Shown here: positions 9,789 through 19,442 of the stretch, one piece after another
Layout: every line of letters starts with the position of its first letter
Numbering within the stretch: position 1 is the first letter of the stretch
Assembly (NCBI RefSeq): GCF_012933545.1
Contig: NZ_JAADJU010000003.1
Coordinates: 124,001-188,000, forward strand
Source: Rouxiella aceris
GTDB lineage: Bacteria > Pseudomonadota > Gammaproteobacteria > Enterobacterales > Enterobacteriaceae
Direction of reading: 5' to 3'
Length of the DNA stretch: 64,000 bases
Position numbers and translations under genes: made by a program
The notes under the pieces: model-generated
What the model was told of the DNA's origin: nothing
Database searches by the model: none
Seen by the model: the letters and a program-made list of their open reading frames with translations, nothing else

Positions 9789-11405
9789 TTAATGTTTGCT
9801 CAACCAGACGTCATAGGCATTCTCAGGCATCTGTTTAAAGGGTCTAAAACCGACGCCGCGCACATAACTCGCCGCGGCAATCTGGTCTTCCGGCTCATAC
9901 AACGGGATCGCCAGCGCCTGCTGCCATACTGCAAAGTTCTGCAACTGGCTGTAGAAGGTTTTACGTTCGGCATTATCCTGCGTCTGCGCCGCCCCTTGCA
10001 GCAATGGCAGGATTTCCGGCGCATCGGTGCGACTGTAGTTAATGGCACCTCCGGCGTTGATGGGCAGGTAATGGTTTTCGATATCAATGCCGTCGGTATC
10101 GGTATTGGAGTTGGCGATCGAGCCAAACTTGCCGTTGTTTCTCACTTCACTATAGGTGCCTGAATCGACATAACGGATCTTCAACTCTATCCCCAGGCGC
10201 TGCCGGGCCTGGGCCTGTAGCGCCTGCAACAGTACATCGCGCTGATCGCGCACCGTGGCCTGCGCCTGAATAATTTCGATGCTTAGCGGCTGACCGTCTT
10301 TGCTGCGGATACCGTCGGCACCTTTGTTTTTCCAGCCCGCCTCATCCAGTAACTGATTGGCCAGCGTCGGATTATTGCCATATTTGCCACTCAGGCTCGG
10401 GTCATACAGCGGATCAACCGGTGAGGTGATCCCCCAGACGCGGGTCCGTTCGCCTCGATAAATAGATTGCAGGATTGGTGAGATATCCAGCCCCTGCAAC
10501 AGCGCCTGACGGACTTTCAGCTCCTGCGTCGGGCCATATTTTACGTTGAGGAATAGCGAGTAGGGGGTGCCGGGATTAAGGGCGTGCTGATAGGTAAAAT
10601 CAGCATTGTTTTTGAATTCGCCAGCGTCATTGCCGGAAATGCCTTCGATCACATCCACCTGGCCGGAAAGCAGTGCGCCGCTGCGCACCGAGGACTCTGG
10701 CAGGAAGCGATAGGTCAGGCTCTCGAGATAGGCAGGGCCCTGATGCCCGGCGTTGGCGGATGCCCAGTGATAATCCGGGTTGCGGATATATTCAATCTGC
10801 TGGCCTTTCTCATAGCGTTTGAGGATAAAGGGGCCGGTGCCGGCGATATCTGTCCCGCCGGCTTTAAGCTGCGGCGAACTCCAGGAAGAGGGCGAAATCA
10901 GCTTGAGACCCGCGGCAAAAGAGAGAAACGGGCTATACACCTGTTTCAGTTTAATGCGCAGGGTATGCTCATCGGGGGTATCGATACTGTCAATCCGGCC
11001 GGCCAGTGCGCAGATGCTGGAACCGGCACAATAAGCGGGATCCTGAGCGTGACGAAAGTTCTCTGCCACCGCGTGGGCATTAAAGGGTTCGCCATTGGAG
11101 AACTTCACATCATTGCGCAGGGTAAAGGTGTAGGTTTTGCCATCTGCCGACAGGGAGTAACCGCTGGCCAGCCAGGGGATATAAGCCCCATCCGCCTTGC
11201 GGGCCAACAGGGATTCATAGGCAACACGCAGGATAAGCTCCGCTTTTGACTGCCCGTTTAACTGTGGGTTAAGCGTATTGGGCTCGGTTTCTACCCCCCA
11301 GGTGAGGCTGCCCCCGGATTGTGGTTGTTCGGCGGCGTACAACGATTGTCCTGACGACAGGACTAACAAGGCTAACGCTGAGAGAGCAGTGACGGCAACT
11401 TTCAT
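9789..11405 (-). CDS. Periplasmic solute-binding protein, SBP family 5 (system 1)
   Basis: This 538-residue periplasmic receptor for the system 1 importer starts with a Sec signal peptide (MKVAVTALSALALLVLSSGQSLYAAEQ, probable cleavage after YAA near residue 25). No lipobox is visible. The mature part opens with GGSLTWGVETEPNTLNPQL, a family 5 (DppA/OppA/NikA-like) start. It also has TFTLRNDVKFSNGEPFNAHAV and a late GVGFRPFK. It is the first gene of its operon and diverges from the ATPase gene at 11750 across a region containing a palindromic operator candidate. Confidence 0.92.
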   Translation of the reverse strand: MKVAVTALSALALLVLSSGQSLYAAEQPQSGGSLTWGVETEPNTLNPQLNGQSKAELILRVAYESLLARKADGAYIPWLASGYSLSADGKTYTFTLRNDVKFSNGEPFNAHAVAENFRHAQDPAYCAGSSICALAGRIDSIDTPDEHTLRIKLKQVYSPFLSFAAGLKLISPSSWSSPQLKAGGTDIAGTGPFILKRYEKGQQIEYIRNPDYHWASANAGHQGPAYLESLTYRFLPESSVRSGALLSGQVDVIEGISGNDAGEFKNNADFTYQHALNPGTPYSLFLNVKYGPTQELKVRQALLQGLDISPILQSIYRGERTRVWGITSPVDPLYDPSLSGKYGNNPTLANQLLDEAGWKNKGADGIRSKDGQPLSIEIIQAQATVRDQRDVLLQALQAQARQRLGIELKIRYVDSGTYSEVRNNGKFGSIANSNTDTDGIDIENHYLPINAGGAINYSRTDAPEILPLLQGAAQTQDNAERKTFYSQLQNFAVWQQALAIPLYEPEDQIAAASYVRGVGFRPFKQMPENAYDVWLSKH

Positions 11406-11701
11406 AATTTTCCCATTAAGGTAAGAGCAAATAAATCAATAAGAAGGGTGTTGTATGCTGGTGACATATTGGGAATTATTATTAATGGCTGGTTGCTGCG
11501 ATGTAAAATCACAATAATTGCTTACCTGTGAAAATAAATGACTTACGGCAATCTGCTGGTTATGTATTTAGACCAAAGCGCATAATGGCATGGCGATGTA
11601 ACGCCTGTTTTTACCCTGTGAGAAAGAGTTTTCTGCAGTAAAATCGATATAAAATATAAGAAATTCAGCTAGCTCAGCCCGCTGTTGGGCTTGTTATTGA
11701 A

Positions 11702-11718
11702 GAATATAGGATATATTC
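11702..11718. promoter_or_regulatory. Palindromic operator candidate in the divergent SBP/ATPase promoter region
   Basis: A 17-bp inverted repeat (GAATATA-GGA-TATATTC). Its central 13 bp, ATATAGGATATAT, recurs exactly (on the opposite strand) in the palindrome at 21031-21057, next to the GntR regulator gene. It lies 32 bp upstream of the GTG start of the ATPase gene. The rest of the 344-bp gap (11406-11749) is AT-rich promoter DNA with no gene. Confidence 0.65.
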
Positions 11719-11749
11719 TCGATGCTTGATTGTTAACCAGGGCTTTGCC

Positions 11750-13378
11750 GTGAACCTATCTACCGCGCTTCTCGATATCCAGGATCTGTCAATCCATACC
11801 GCTTCAGGGATGCCGCTGGTAAATCGCATCTCCTTTCAGGTTAAACGCCGGGAAATCGTGGCACTGGTGGGGGAATCAGGTTCCGGCAAAACCCTGAGCT
11901 CGCTGTCGCTGATGGGGCTATTGCCGCCGGGGGTGAATATGACCCAGGGGGCTATCTGGCTGGATAACCAACAGATTGCCGCCCCGGCAATGCCCTTTGA
12001 TACTTCTGTGCGCGGGCAAAAGTTGGCGATGATTTTCCAGGAGCCGATGACCAGCATGAATCCGGTGCTAAAAGTCGGCGAGCAAATAGCCGAAGTCCTG
12101 GTCCGCCACCGGCAACTAAGCTGGAAACAGGCACAGCGCGCAGCCATTGCCTTACTGGATCGTGTCGGCATCATTAACCCAGAGCAACGAGCGAAACAGT
12201 TTATTCATCAGCTTTCCGGCGGTATGCGTCAGCGAGTAATGATAGCCAGCGCCATCAGCTGTAAGCCGTTGTTACTGATTGCCGATGAACCGACTACTGC
12301 GCTGGATGTCACCATTCAGGCGCAAATCCTCTCTCTGTTGCAGGAGTTGCAGCAAGAGATGGATATGGGCATTTTGCTGATCACCCATGATTTAAGCGTG
12401 GTGGCGCGCTACGCCGACCGCGCTTATGTCATGCATCAGGGAAGCCTGATTGAGCAGGGGGAAGTTCAGTCGCTGCTGACCACACCGCAGCAAGCCTACA
12501 CCCGTAAATTGATTGCCGCCTCGCAGCCCACAGTACGCAGCGAAGTGACCGCCAGCCGCCGTAATACGCCGCTGATCCGCCTGCGCGAATTGACTAAAAG
12601 CTATGCGCAAGGACGTAGTTTGCCTTTTTTTCCTGCCCAGCGGCAAAGGGTGCTGTTCCCGACCACGCTGGATATTTACCCTGGTGAAATCCTCGGTTTA
12701 ATCGGTGAGTCCGGTTCTGGAAAAACCACCCTCGGGCGCGCGATTATTGGCCTGATTGACCCCGACAGCGGTGATATCGAATTTGATGGCATCTCTCTGA
12801 CGCAGGCCAGTCAAGCAACAAAGAAAAAAATGCTGCGTCGGGCGCAAATCATCTTTCAGGATCCTTATGCCAGCCTCAATCCAAAAATCACCGTGGGTGA
12901 GCAGATTGCCGAGCCGCTGCGGGTATATAAACTGCGCCAGCCGGGACAAATTCAGGCAAGGGTCGAAGAGTTACTGACCCAGGTCGGGCTGGAAGCGCAT
13001 CACGCCCGGCGTCTTCCAGGCGCATTTTCCGGCGGACAGCGTCAACGGGTGGCTATTGCCCGCGCGCTGGCCCTCGAACCGGAGTTGCTGGTGGCTGATG
13101 AAGCTGTTTCGGCACTGGATTTGTCGGTGCGTGGACAAATACTGGCCTTATTGGATCAACTGCGCAAACAGCTGGGCTTGACCGTACTGTTTATCAGTCA
13201 CGATCTGGCAGCGGTAAAACAAGTCTGCGATCGCGTGGTGGTCCTTTATCACGGCAAGGTGGTGGAAAGCGGCATCACCGGCAGCGTGCTGGTGACACCG
13301 CAGCACCCTTATACGCAGCAATTATTGGCCGCCGCGCCGGATATTACTCAGGCGTTGCAACTGCGTAGCGCCAGCTAG
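11750..13378 (+). CDS. Dpp/Opp-type ABC importer, fused double ATPase (system 2)
   Basis: A second tandem double ATPase, about 542 residues. Both halves have Walker A (GESGSGKT), a signature (LSGGMRQR, then FSGGQRQR) and Walker B followed by DE. The second half has DEAVSALD where DEPVSALD is usual. I chose the GTG at 11750 because AGGG sits 7 nt upstream. The longer reading from a TTG at 11726 lacks a ribosome site. The permease/SBP operon at 17681-20932 has no ATPase of its own, so this protein most likely serves it, transcribed from a separate promoter. It is convergent with the rhodanese gene and overlaps its stop codon by 4 bp. Confidence 0.9.
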   Translation: MNLSTALLDIQDLSIHTASGMPLVNRISFQVKRREIVALVGESGSGKTLSSLSLMGLLPPGVNMTQGAIWLDNQQIAAPAMPFDTSVRGQKLAMIFQEPMTSMNPVLKVGEQIAEVLVRHRQLSWKQAQRAAIALLDRVGIINPEQRAKQFIHQLSGGMRQRVMIASAISCKPLLLIADEPTTALDVTIQAQILSLLQELQQEMDMGILLITHDLSVVARYADRAYVMHQGSLIEQGEVQSLLTTPQQAYTRKLIAASQPTVRSEVTASRRNTPLIRLRELTKSYAQGRSLPFFPAQRQRVLFPTTLDIYPGEILGLIGESGSGKTTLGRAIIGLIDPDSGDIEFDGISLTQASQATKKKMLRRAQIIFQDPYASLNPKITVGEQIAEPLRVYKLRQPGQIQARVEELLTQVGLEAHHARRLPGAFSGGQRQRVAIARALALEPELLVADEAVSALDLSVRGQILALLDQLRKQLGLTVLFISHDLAAVKQVCDRVVVLYHGKVVESGITGSVLVTPQHPYTQQLLAAAPDITQALQLRSAS

Positions 13379-14220
13379 CCGCCGGTTAATAGTGGCAATG
13401 TCTGCTGCTCGGCCCATTCGTGCCAGGAGCCGACATAAATCGCCAACTGATCATATCCCGCCAGTTGCAGAGCGGCATATACCGTGGCGGCGCGGGCACC
13501 GCGATGGCAATAAATAATCAGCCGTCGATCGGCCATTATTCCGGCCTGTTCGGCGCGACGGCGAATTTCATCACCGGCAAGAAATGCCCCGTTGACCACC
13601 ACATCTTCCCAAAAAAGCAGCACCGCGCCGGGGATACGCCCGGCGCGATGGCAACAGGGATGGGCAAATTCACCGCTGAATTCGCTTGGCCGACGGGCAT
13701 CGATGATCTGCGCCCCCGAAGTCTCAGCGGTAAGCACTTCAGCGCGCGTGGCGCTTAGGCTGCGCTGGATCCTTTGTGCGGGTAATGTGCTGTCAGGCTG
13801 ACTGGCGCTGATCTCGGCGTGGTCACCGCTGCCGGGTGCCAGCTCTCCACCGGCCAGTTTCCAGGCATCCAGGCCGCCATCGAGAATTAAACTCGGTGTT
13901 AACCCGGCAAATTGCGCAAACCAGGCACCGCGCGGCGAGCGCATACCAACCTGTTGCTCAAAAAACACTGGCATGACGCTGTCACTTATCCCCAGCCGTT
14001 GCCAGGCGCGATAGAAAGCATTAGCCATGCTGTTAATACCGGCTTCATTACTATCGGGAATAAAATAATCATAAACATTAAGATGAACTGCACCGGGCAG
14101 GGTTTCCTCCTGCCATTGGGCAAGTTCGCGCACATCAATCAGGGCAAATTGTTCGCCGTTTTTGCGGCGCTGCAACAGATCGGCAGCGCGGATAATTGGC
14201 ACAGTGTCAGGCAGTGACAT
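13375..14220 (-). CDS. Two-domain rhodanese-type sulfurtransferase
   Basis: This 281-residue protein has two rhodanese domains. The N-terminal one (residues about 8-130, FALIDVRELAQWQEETLPGA) lacks a catalytic Cys. The C-terminal one carries the active-site loop YCHRGARAATVY, with Cys near residue 238. Such enzymes move sulfane sulfur from thiosulfate or 3-mercaptopyruvate to acceptors such as cyanide or thiols. The loop CHRGAR differs from the CG(S/T)GVTA of 3-mercaptopyruvate sulfurtransferases, so the donor is uncertain. It is the last gene of a long minus-strand operon with D-cysteine desulfhydrase and an ABC importer, which points to handling sulfur released from the imported compound. 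Confidence 0.88.
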   Translation of the reverse strand: MSLPDTVPIIRAADLLQRRKNGEQFALIDVRELAQWQEETLPGAVHLNVYDYFIPDSNEAGINSMANAFYRAWQRLGISDSVMPVFFEQQVGMRSPRGAWFAQFAGLTPSLILDGGLDAWKLAGGELAPGSGDHAEISASQPDSTLPAQRIQRSLSATRAEVLTAETSGAQIIDARRPSEFSGEFAHPCCHRAGRIPGAVLLFWEDVVVNGAFLAGDEIRRRAEQAGIMADRRLIIYCHRGARAATVYAALQLAGYDQLAIYVGSWHEWAEQQTLPLLTGG

Positions 14221-14232
14221 AGGGTGATTTAC

Positions 14233-15243
14233 TCACTTTTTCGCGGGTGAAACATAATGTTCGGCGGGAAATAGCGGCAAAAGCGTGCCAACTCCCCGCT
14301 CGGTCGCCAGTTGCAACATGCGAGACGCCAGGGCGATATCAAATACGTTAAGACCAAAAGAGGAAAAATAGACACTGTCCTCGCGGTCAGGCCGCCAGCC
14401 GTCGATCAGCAGGTTACCGACATCTGCATCTACTTGCTGCGCGGAAAACTGCCCGGCGCGATACATCTGAAACAGGCTTTTGGCGCTGCTCTCGCAGAAA
14501 TCTCCCCACAAATCCACCGTCACCCGACTGGCGCGGTTGATCGCTGCAAAGCTGACTTCGTGATAACCCACCTGAATAACCAGTCTGCCGGGACGCATCG
14601 CCTCGAGGTCCAGCAAAGGCTCGCTGGCGCTGGTACAGGTAATCAACGCCTCACTCTGTCCGTCGAGGGCATCTGCCAGCCGATCAATCTTTACAAGCGG
14701 CCAGGGAAAATCGGTGGTCGTAACCGGCAAAGCGCCGGGATTGCGATACCACCAGTTCACTTGTTGCAGATCGGGAAACAACTGCCGCAGCATCTCGAGA
14801 TGGGCCATCGCCTGCACACCGGCCCCCAGTAGCAGCACCTGTCGCACTCTGCGCGGTGCGGCGTAGCGCAGAGCCAGCGCCGTAACTGCCGCCGTACGCG
14901 TGGACGTCAACGTCCGGCTTTCCACCAGCCCAAGGGGCAGGCCATTATCTGCCCGGTTGATCAGCGTCAGCGCCATCGCCTGTGGCAAGCCGTCTTGCGT
15001 CTGTGGGCGATGAGCCGTCCATTTAACCCCGGCGGCATTAAAGCGTCCGCCGACGCGCGCGGGCAGCGCATAGGCTTTTCCGTCTGCCGCACCAAGGGTG
15101 ACATGCGTTTCCGCCGGCATCTCGCTCTGCTGCTGACGCATCAGACGGATCACCTCGCAGACGTCATCCAGTGCAGCCTGTGCGTCGTCACCTCCGAGGG
15201 ATAACACATCCTGTTCGCTGAGATAACGGAAACCTTCTCTCAT
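14233..15243 (-). CDS. Ornithine cyclodeaminase/mu-crystallin family protein
   Basis: This protein of about 336 residues has a Rossmann NAD(P)-binding domain (VRQVLLLGAGVQAMAHLEML near residues 130-150). The family covers ornithine cyclodeaminases, alanine dehydrogenases, ketimine reductases and staphylopine/diaminopropionate-type synthases. The ATG at 15243 is chosen because it follows the stop of the desulfhydrase gene by one base; the longer reading would run into that gene. In context it may act on an imino acid or amino acid from the same catabolic route. The specific reaction is not known. Confidence 0.87.
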   Translation of the reverse strand: MREGFRYLSEQDVLSLGGDDAQAALDDVCEVIRLMRQQQSEMPAETHVTLGAADGKAYALPARVGGRFNAAGVKWTAHRPQTQDGLPQAMALTLINRADNGLPLGLVESRTLTSTRTAAVTALALRYAAPRRVRQVLLLGAGVQAMAHLEMLRQLFPDLQQVNWWYRNPGALPVTTTDFPWPLVKIDRLADALDGQSEALITCTSASEPLLDLEAMRPGRLVIQVGYHEVSFAAINRASRVTVDLWGDFCESSAKSLFQMYRAGQFSAQQVDADVGNLLIDGWRPDREDSVYFSSFGLNVFDIALASRMLQLATERGVGTLLPLFPAEHYVSPAKK

Positions 15244-15244
15244 C

Positions 15245-16242
15245 TCAGTGCTCCAGCAGCGTTTGTGCGAAGGGATACAGCGCTGGTGAGCCACCGCAGT
15301 GTACGAAAATCACTCGCGATGCGACCTTGATTTTGCCTTGCTGTACCAGGCTGATTAAGCCGTGCATGGCCTTCCCGGTATACACCGGATCCAATAGCAG
15401 ACCTTCCTCCTGGCAACGCGGTAAATGGCGTCGATGCCTCCGGCGGACGGTACACCGTAAGAGCTGCCGACATACTGGTCTTCGATCCAGATATCCTCGG
15501 GTTGCCAGCTTTGCGGCCACGCAAGGAGATTTGCGCAGTCCTGGGCCATGGCGGCAATGCGCGTCTGGAACCATTCACTTTTGGCGCTGACGCTGATGCC
15601 GACAATCTTGCAGTCAGGCCAGTAACGTCGCGCGCCGACATACAGCCCGGCGAGGGTACCGCCAGAACCGGTCGGTGCCACTATCACCTCCGGCGGTGGT
15701 TGATGGCGTTGTTTAAGCTGGGCATCCATTTCTTCAATGGCGCGCACATAGCCCAGTGCGCCCAATGGCGTCGCGCCGCCCAACGGGATAATCAGCGCTT
15801 TTTCGCCACGGGCCTGCGCAGCGGCGGCGTGGGCATCCATCGCCCCTTCAATCTGGGTGAAATAGCCATCAGGGTCGAGAAACTCCAACTCAGCGCCAAA
15901 AAGTTTGTCGAGCAACAGATTACCCTGATAAACCTCTGGCTGATGGCCTCTAAGCACCAGCACCGGTTTCATACCAAACTTCCGCGCTGCGGCGGCCACC
16001 ATCCGCGCATGATTGGACTGGTGGCCACCGGTGGTGATCACTACCTTGACCTGCTGGCGGCAGGCATCGGCCATCAGATATTCCAGCTTGCGCACTTTAT
16101 TGCCACCGCCGCCGAAGCCGGTGTAGTCATCGCGCTTGATATTCAGACTGATACCCAGCGACGCACTTAATGACGGTAAAGGCTCTAGCGGCGTTGGGAA
16201 AAAGCCCAGTGGAACGCGTTCAAAATCATCGGTTTGTTTCAT
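15245..16242 (-). pseudogene. dcyD: D-cysteine desulfhydrase (PLP, ACC-deaminase family), frameshifted
   Basis: The reading is continuous from 16242 to about 15413 and then resumes in another frame to the stop at 15245-15247. Family features include NIKRDDYTGFGGGGNKVRKLEYL (PLP lysine), TTGGHQSNHARM, PTGSGGTLAGLY, and, after the shift, EEGLLLDPVYTGKAMHGL and FVHCGGSPALYPF. Restoring one base at about 15412 (between GTTGC and CAGGAGG) gives a protein of about 332 residues, the normal length for DcyD, which converts D-cysteine to pyruvate, sulfide and ammonia. Both halves are well conserved, so this is either a recent single-base deletion or a sequencing error. As written, the product loses about 50 C-terminal residues. 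Confidence 0.88.
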
Positions 16243-16304
16243 AGTAAATATCCTGCTGATTATTTTAAAAACCTTGCCGGGGTTGATGTGTGACCAGACG
16301 GCAA

Positions 16305-17684
16305 TCAGTTTGCTGCGGCCAGCGCCGTTTCGTCGCTGAACAAGCGGATCCAGTCGACAATGGAGTGTTGAAAGCGCATCAACCCGTGCAGGGTGACAAA
16401 TTCATTGATGCCGTGGGCATTGCCACCATGACCCAGGCCGCCAATCAGAAAGGCCGGTGCGATGGCAGCAAAGGCATAGGCTGGGGCGCAGCCGGGGGCC
16501 CACGGCCAGATCTGCGGCCTGGCCTGCTGTTGCCGATAGCTGGCGAGCAGCGCCTCGACGCCAGCGCTTTGCCGTGAGAAGCGGTGACCGGGATAGCTGT
16601 CGTCCAGCAGCAGATTGACGCCCGCAAATTGTGGCTGGGCCAGCGTCTGGCGGATATCCGCCAGAATAGCTTCACCATCGATGCCCGGCGGTACCCGCAG
16701 AGCAAACTCGGCGCTGGCGCTGTGGGGGATCACCCCTAGTGCCTCCAGTGGATCGCTGCGAATAGCCGAAATATTGACGACTGCACCATTGATCAGTTGT
16801 TGCAGGCAACTGAGGGTATCGCCGCTTACCGCCAATTGTTCACTGCGGCGAAAGCACAGTTCCTGTTCAATACTGAACTGCGCTGCCAGGGTGGTCAGCA
16901 GACTATTGGCTGCTTGATCAATCGGTTGTCGGGCAATCACGCCGCTTTCTTTTGCCGGGGCAATAGCATACAGCGCATCCACCAGTCGCCAGACCGGGTT
17001 GGCTATCCAGTTGGCATTACTGGCATGAATGGCCGCAGCAGGTCCGCCCCAGTGGCCGCCGTTGACCTGCAGTCGACCGCCGCTTAGCCCGCTAAAACCG
17101 AGATAAACCCGCGGCTCGCCGCCGCCGTATTCACAGAGCGAAGGGAAGAATACCGCCTCGGCGGGCGCGATCGGTGAGGGCACCTGCGCCAGATAGCGGC
17201 GTAACTGTCCGCTGCCGGTCTCTTCTTCGCCTTCAAGAATAATCTCCAGATTGACATTAAGCTGATCGCTGGCACACAGCGATTTAACCGCCATCAGCAT
17301 CCCCGCCAGCGGGCCTTTATTGTTCTCGGCACCGCGGGCGATATACACCGCACCGACATCTGGCCATACGCCAACGCCACCGGTAAATGGTGGCAACTGC
17401 CAGCCATTCTCCTCGGCAGGCATCACGTCGTACATGTTATAGAGCACTAGCGTTTTGGCGGCCTGGCGGTCGATACGCATATGCACTAGTGGTGGCGCGT
17501 CCTGGTGGTATTGCTGGTCTACGGGCAATACCGACACCCCGGCAAGGTGGTGGCGGATCCACTCTTCAAGCCAGCGGGCCAGTGCACGTTGCTGGTCAAT
17601 CTGCCCGGCCACGCTGACAAACGGGGTGATTGCCGACAGCAGGTCGAGAGTGGGTTGCAACTCGTCGGGAACCAATACAGTCAC
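16305..17684 (-). CDS. M20-family metallohydrolase with altered metal-site residues
   Basis: This 459-residue protein has the M20 (ArgE/DapE/CPG2) architecture. The acidic motif ILEGEEETGS and the C-terminal GHGGNAHGINEFV, with a ligand His, are intact. Where the family normally has GHxDVxP it reads YNMYDVMP, and where it has DDKG it reads ENNKG. A metal-binding His is therefore Met and the bridging Asp is Asn. The enzyme may use one metal, a different metal, or not be a classical peptidase. It overlaps the downstream stop of the DppB-like permease by 4 bp. In related sulfur-scavenging operons an M20 enzyme removes an N-acyl group from a cysteine derivative; that role is inferred here. Confidence 0.87.
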   Translation of the reverse strand: MTVLVPDELQPTLDLLSAITPFVSVAGQIDQQRALARWLEEWIRHHLAGVSVLPVDQQYHQDAPPLVHMRIDRQAAKTLVLYNMYDVMPAEENGWQLPPFTGGVGVWPDVGAVYIARGAENNKGPLAGMLMAVKSLCASDQLNVNLEIILEGEEETGSGQLRRYLAQVPSPIAPAEAVFFPSLCEYGGGEPRVYLGFSGLSGGRLQVNGGHWGGPAAAIHASNANWIANPVWRLVDALYAIAPAKESGVIARQPIDQAANSLLTTLAAQFSIEQELCFRRSEQLAVSGDTLSCLQQLINGAVVNISAIRSDPLEALGVIPHSASAEFALRVPPGIDGEAILADIRQTLAQPQFAGVNLLLDDSYPGHRFSRQSAGVEALLASYRQQQARPQIWPWAPGCAPAYAFAAIAPAFLIGGLGHGGNAHGINEFVTLHGLMRFQHSIVDWIRLFSDETALAAAN

Positions 17685-18595
17685 AGACGTATCCTCGGGT
17701 TAAGCACGACATACAGCAGGTCGATAATCAGGTTGATAGCGACAAACACCAGCGCGGCGAGCAGCACTATGGCTTGTACCAACGGAAAATCGCGATTTTG
17801 GATCGCCTGTACGGCAAGACGGCCAATTCCCGGCCAGGCAAAAATAATTTCAGTCACCAGCGCGCCACCGAGCAGCGACGCAAAGTACATGCCCTGCACG
17901 GTGATGACCGGGATCAGCGCATTACGTAAACCATGGCGTACCAGGATCCGCCAGCGGCTTAGCCCTTTGGCGCGCGCGGTGCGGATATAATCCTGTTGCA
18001 AAACTTCGATAAGGCTGGCACGGATCAGGCGGGCGATGGCGCTCATATAATAGGCACCGAGGCTGATGGCGGGCATCACCAGTTGACTGGCACTGCCATA
18101 GCCGCTGGATGGTAGCCAGCGAAAATCGAGGCTAAAAATAATAATCAGCAGTAAACCGAGCCAGAACACCGGCACCGCCTGACCGCTGAATGCCAGCAGT
18201 CGTGCCAGCAGATCCCAGAGGCTGTTTTGATAAAGGGCGCTGATAATTCCAAGCAATAAACCGGCCAGCGTGCTCCAGCCGAGAGCGGTGATGGCGAGTA
18301 ACAGCGTGGCGGGAACCCGTTGTGCAATCAGCCCGATTACCGGCTGGCTGTAGCGCAGCGACTCGCCGAGATCGCCGTGCAGCACCCGGTTCAGGTAATG
18401 CCCGTATTGCCAGATCAGCGAGCGGTCAAAACCCATGCTGTGGCGAAAGTTGGCGATTTCTTGCTGGCTGGAACCAGGCGGCATCATGATTGCTGCCGGA
18501 TCGCCGGTCAGATGCAAGCTGTAAAATATCAGCAGTGAGACGCCAAACATCACCAGTACCGATTGCCCCAACCGCTGTAACAGATAACTCAGCAT
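17681..18595 (-). CDS. Dpp-type ABC importer permease, DppB-like (system 2)
   Basis: This is an inner-membrane permease of about 304 residues in the DppB/GsiC group. It begins MLSYLLQRLGQSVLVMFGVS, has RHGLRNALIPVITVQGMYFASLLGG (EAA region) and ends VVLNPRIRL. The ATG at 18595 starts one base after the stop of the DppC-like gene, so the longer reading from 18655 is rejected. It works with the adjacent DppC-like permease and SBP. No ATPase is present in this operon. Confidence 0.92.
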   Translation of the reverse strand: MLSYLLQRLGQSVLVMFGVSLLIFYSLHLTGDPAAIMMPPGSSQQEIANFRHSMGFDRSLIWQYGHYLNRVLHGDLGESLRYSQPVIGLIAQRVPATLLLAITALGWSTLAGLLLGIISALYQNSLWDLLARLLAFSGQAVPVFWLGLLLIIIFSLDFRWLPSSGYGSASQLVMPAISLGAYYMSAIARLIRASLIEVLQQDYIRTARAKGLSRWRILVRHGLRNALIPVITVQGMYFASLLGGALVTEIIFAWPGIGRLAVQAIQNRDFPLVQAIVLLAALVFVAINLIIDLLYVVLNPRIRL

Positions 18596-18596
18596 A

Positions 18597-19442
18597 TCAG
18601 TCGAGCCTCGTATGGGTTTTTCGCAGCAGGCTATCTCCGAGCAGGTTGCAGCCAACCATCAGCGCGGCGATCGCCAGCCCGGGATAGAGCACCAGCCACT
18701 GTGCCAGCAGCATATAGGAACGCCCCTCGCCAATCAGATTACCAAGGGTCGGTGTCGGGGGCTGAATACCCATACCGAGAAAACCTATCGAGGCTTCGAG
18801 CACCATTAGCCGCGGAATATCCAGTGTCAGCAGCACCAGAAGGGGGGTCATCAGGTTCGGTAAAACGTGACGCAGCAAAATACGCGGCGTGGAAAATCCC
18901 ATGGCTTTCACCGCTTCGATATATTCCAGCTCGCGGATCTCCAGGGTTTTGGCGCGCGCCACGCGGGCGTAGATTGCCCAACTGGTCACGCCCATGATCA
19001 AAATGATATTGCTGAGCGTGGCGCCAAATAACGCCATAACCAGTAAAATCAGCAAAATAAAGGGCACAGCCAGTTGGATATCCATTAAACGCATAATCAG
19101 CGCATCCAGCCAGCCGCCGAGATACCCGGCGATCATGCCGAGTAGCGAGCCGATGGCGGCGGCAATCACCGCTGCCAGCAGCACCACCATCAGCGATAGC
19201 CTTGTCCCCGACAAAATACGGGATAGCAGATCACGGCCTAATTGGTCGGTGCCCAGCCAGTGCCTGCCGCCAGGCGGTAAAAATGCCGCCGCCAGATCGT
19301 TATGCAGCGGATCCGGCAACGGCAACCAAGGGGCCAGAAGCGCCGGAATAATCACCATCAGCAGTAACAGTCCGCCGAGAATGCCGTCGCCATAAAAGCG
19401 ACGACGGGGTTTTCTTCGCAGCGCCGATAACGGCGCAATCAT
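18597..19442 (-). CDS. Dpp-type ABC importer permease, DppC-like (system 2)
   Basis: This 281-residue permease has a basic N-terminus (RRKPRRRF), the motif HWLGTDQLGRDLLSRILSGTR near residue 60 and the late loop EASIGFLGMGIQPPTPTLG. It overlaps the SBP stop by 4 bp and ends one base before the next permease, so the three genes are coupled. Confidence 0.92.
   Translation of the reverse strand: MIAPLSALRRKPRRRFYGDGILGGLLLLMVIIPALLAPWLPLPDPLHNDLAAAFLPPGGRHWLGTDQLGRDLLSRILSGTRLSLMVVLLAAVIAAAIGSLLGMIAGYLGGWLDALIMRLMDIQLAVPFILLILLVMALFGATLSNIILIMGVTSWAIYARVARAKTLEIRELEYIEAVKAMGFSTPRILLRHVLPNLMTPLLVLLTLDIPRLMVLEASIGFLGMGIQPPTPTLGNLIGEGRSYMLLAQWLVLYPGLAIAALMVGCNLLGDSLLRKTHTRLD

Noticed and set aside
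10584-11249. 221-codon plus-strand frame opposite the solute-binding protein
   Set aside because: No ribosome site or family pattern; antisense to a clear SBP.
15502-16170. 222-codon plus-strand frame opposite the D-cysteine desulfhydrase
   Set aside because: Antisense shadow of a conserved enzyme.
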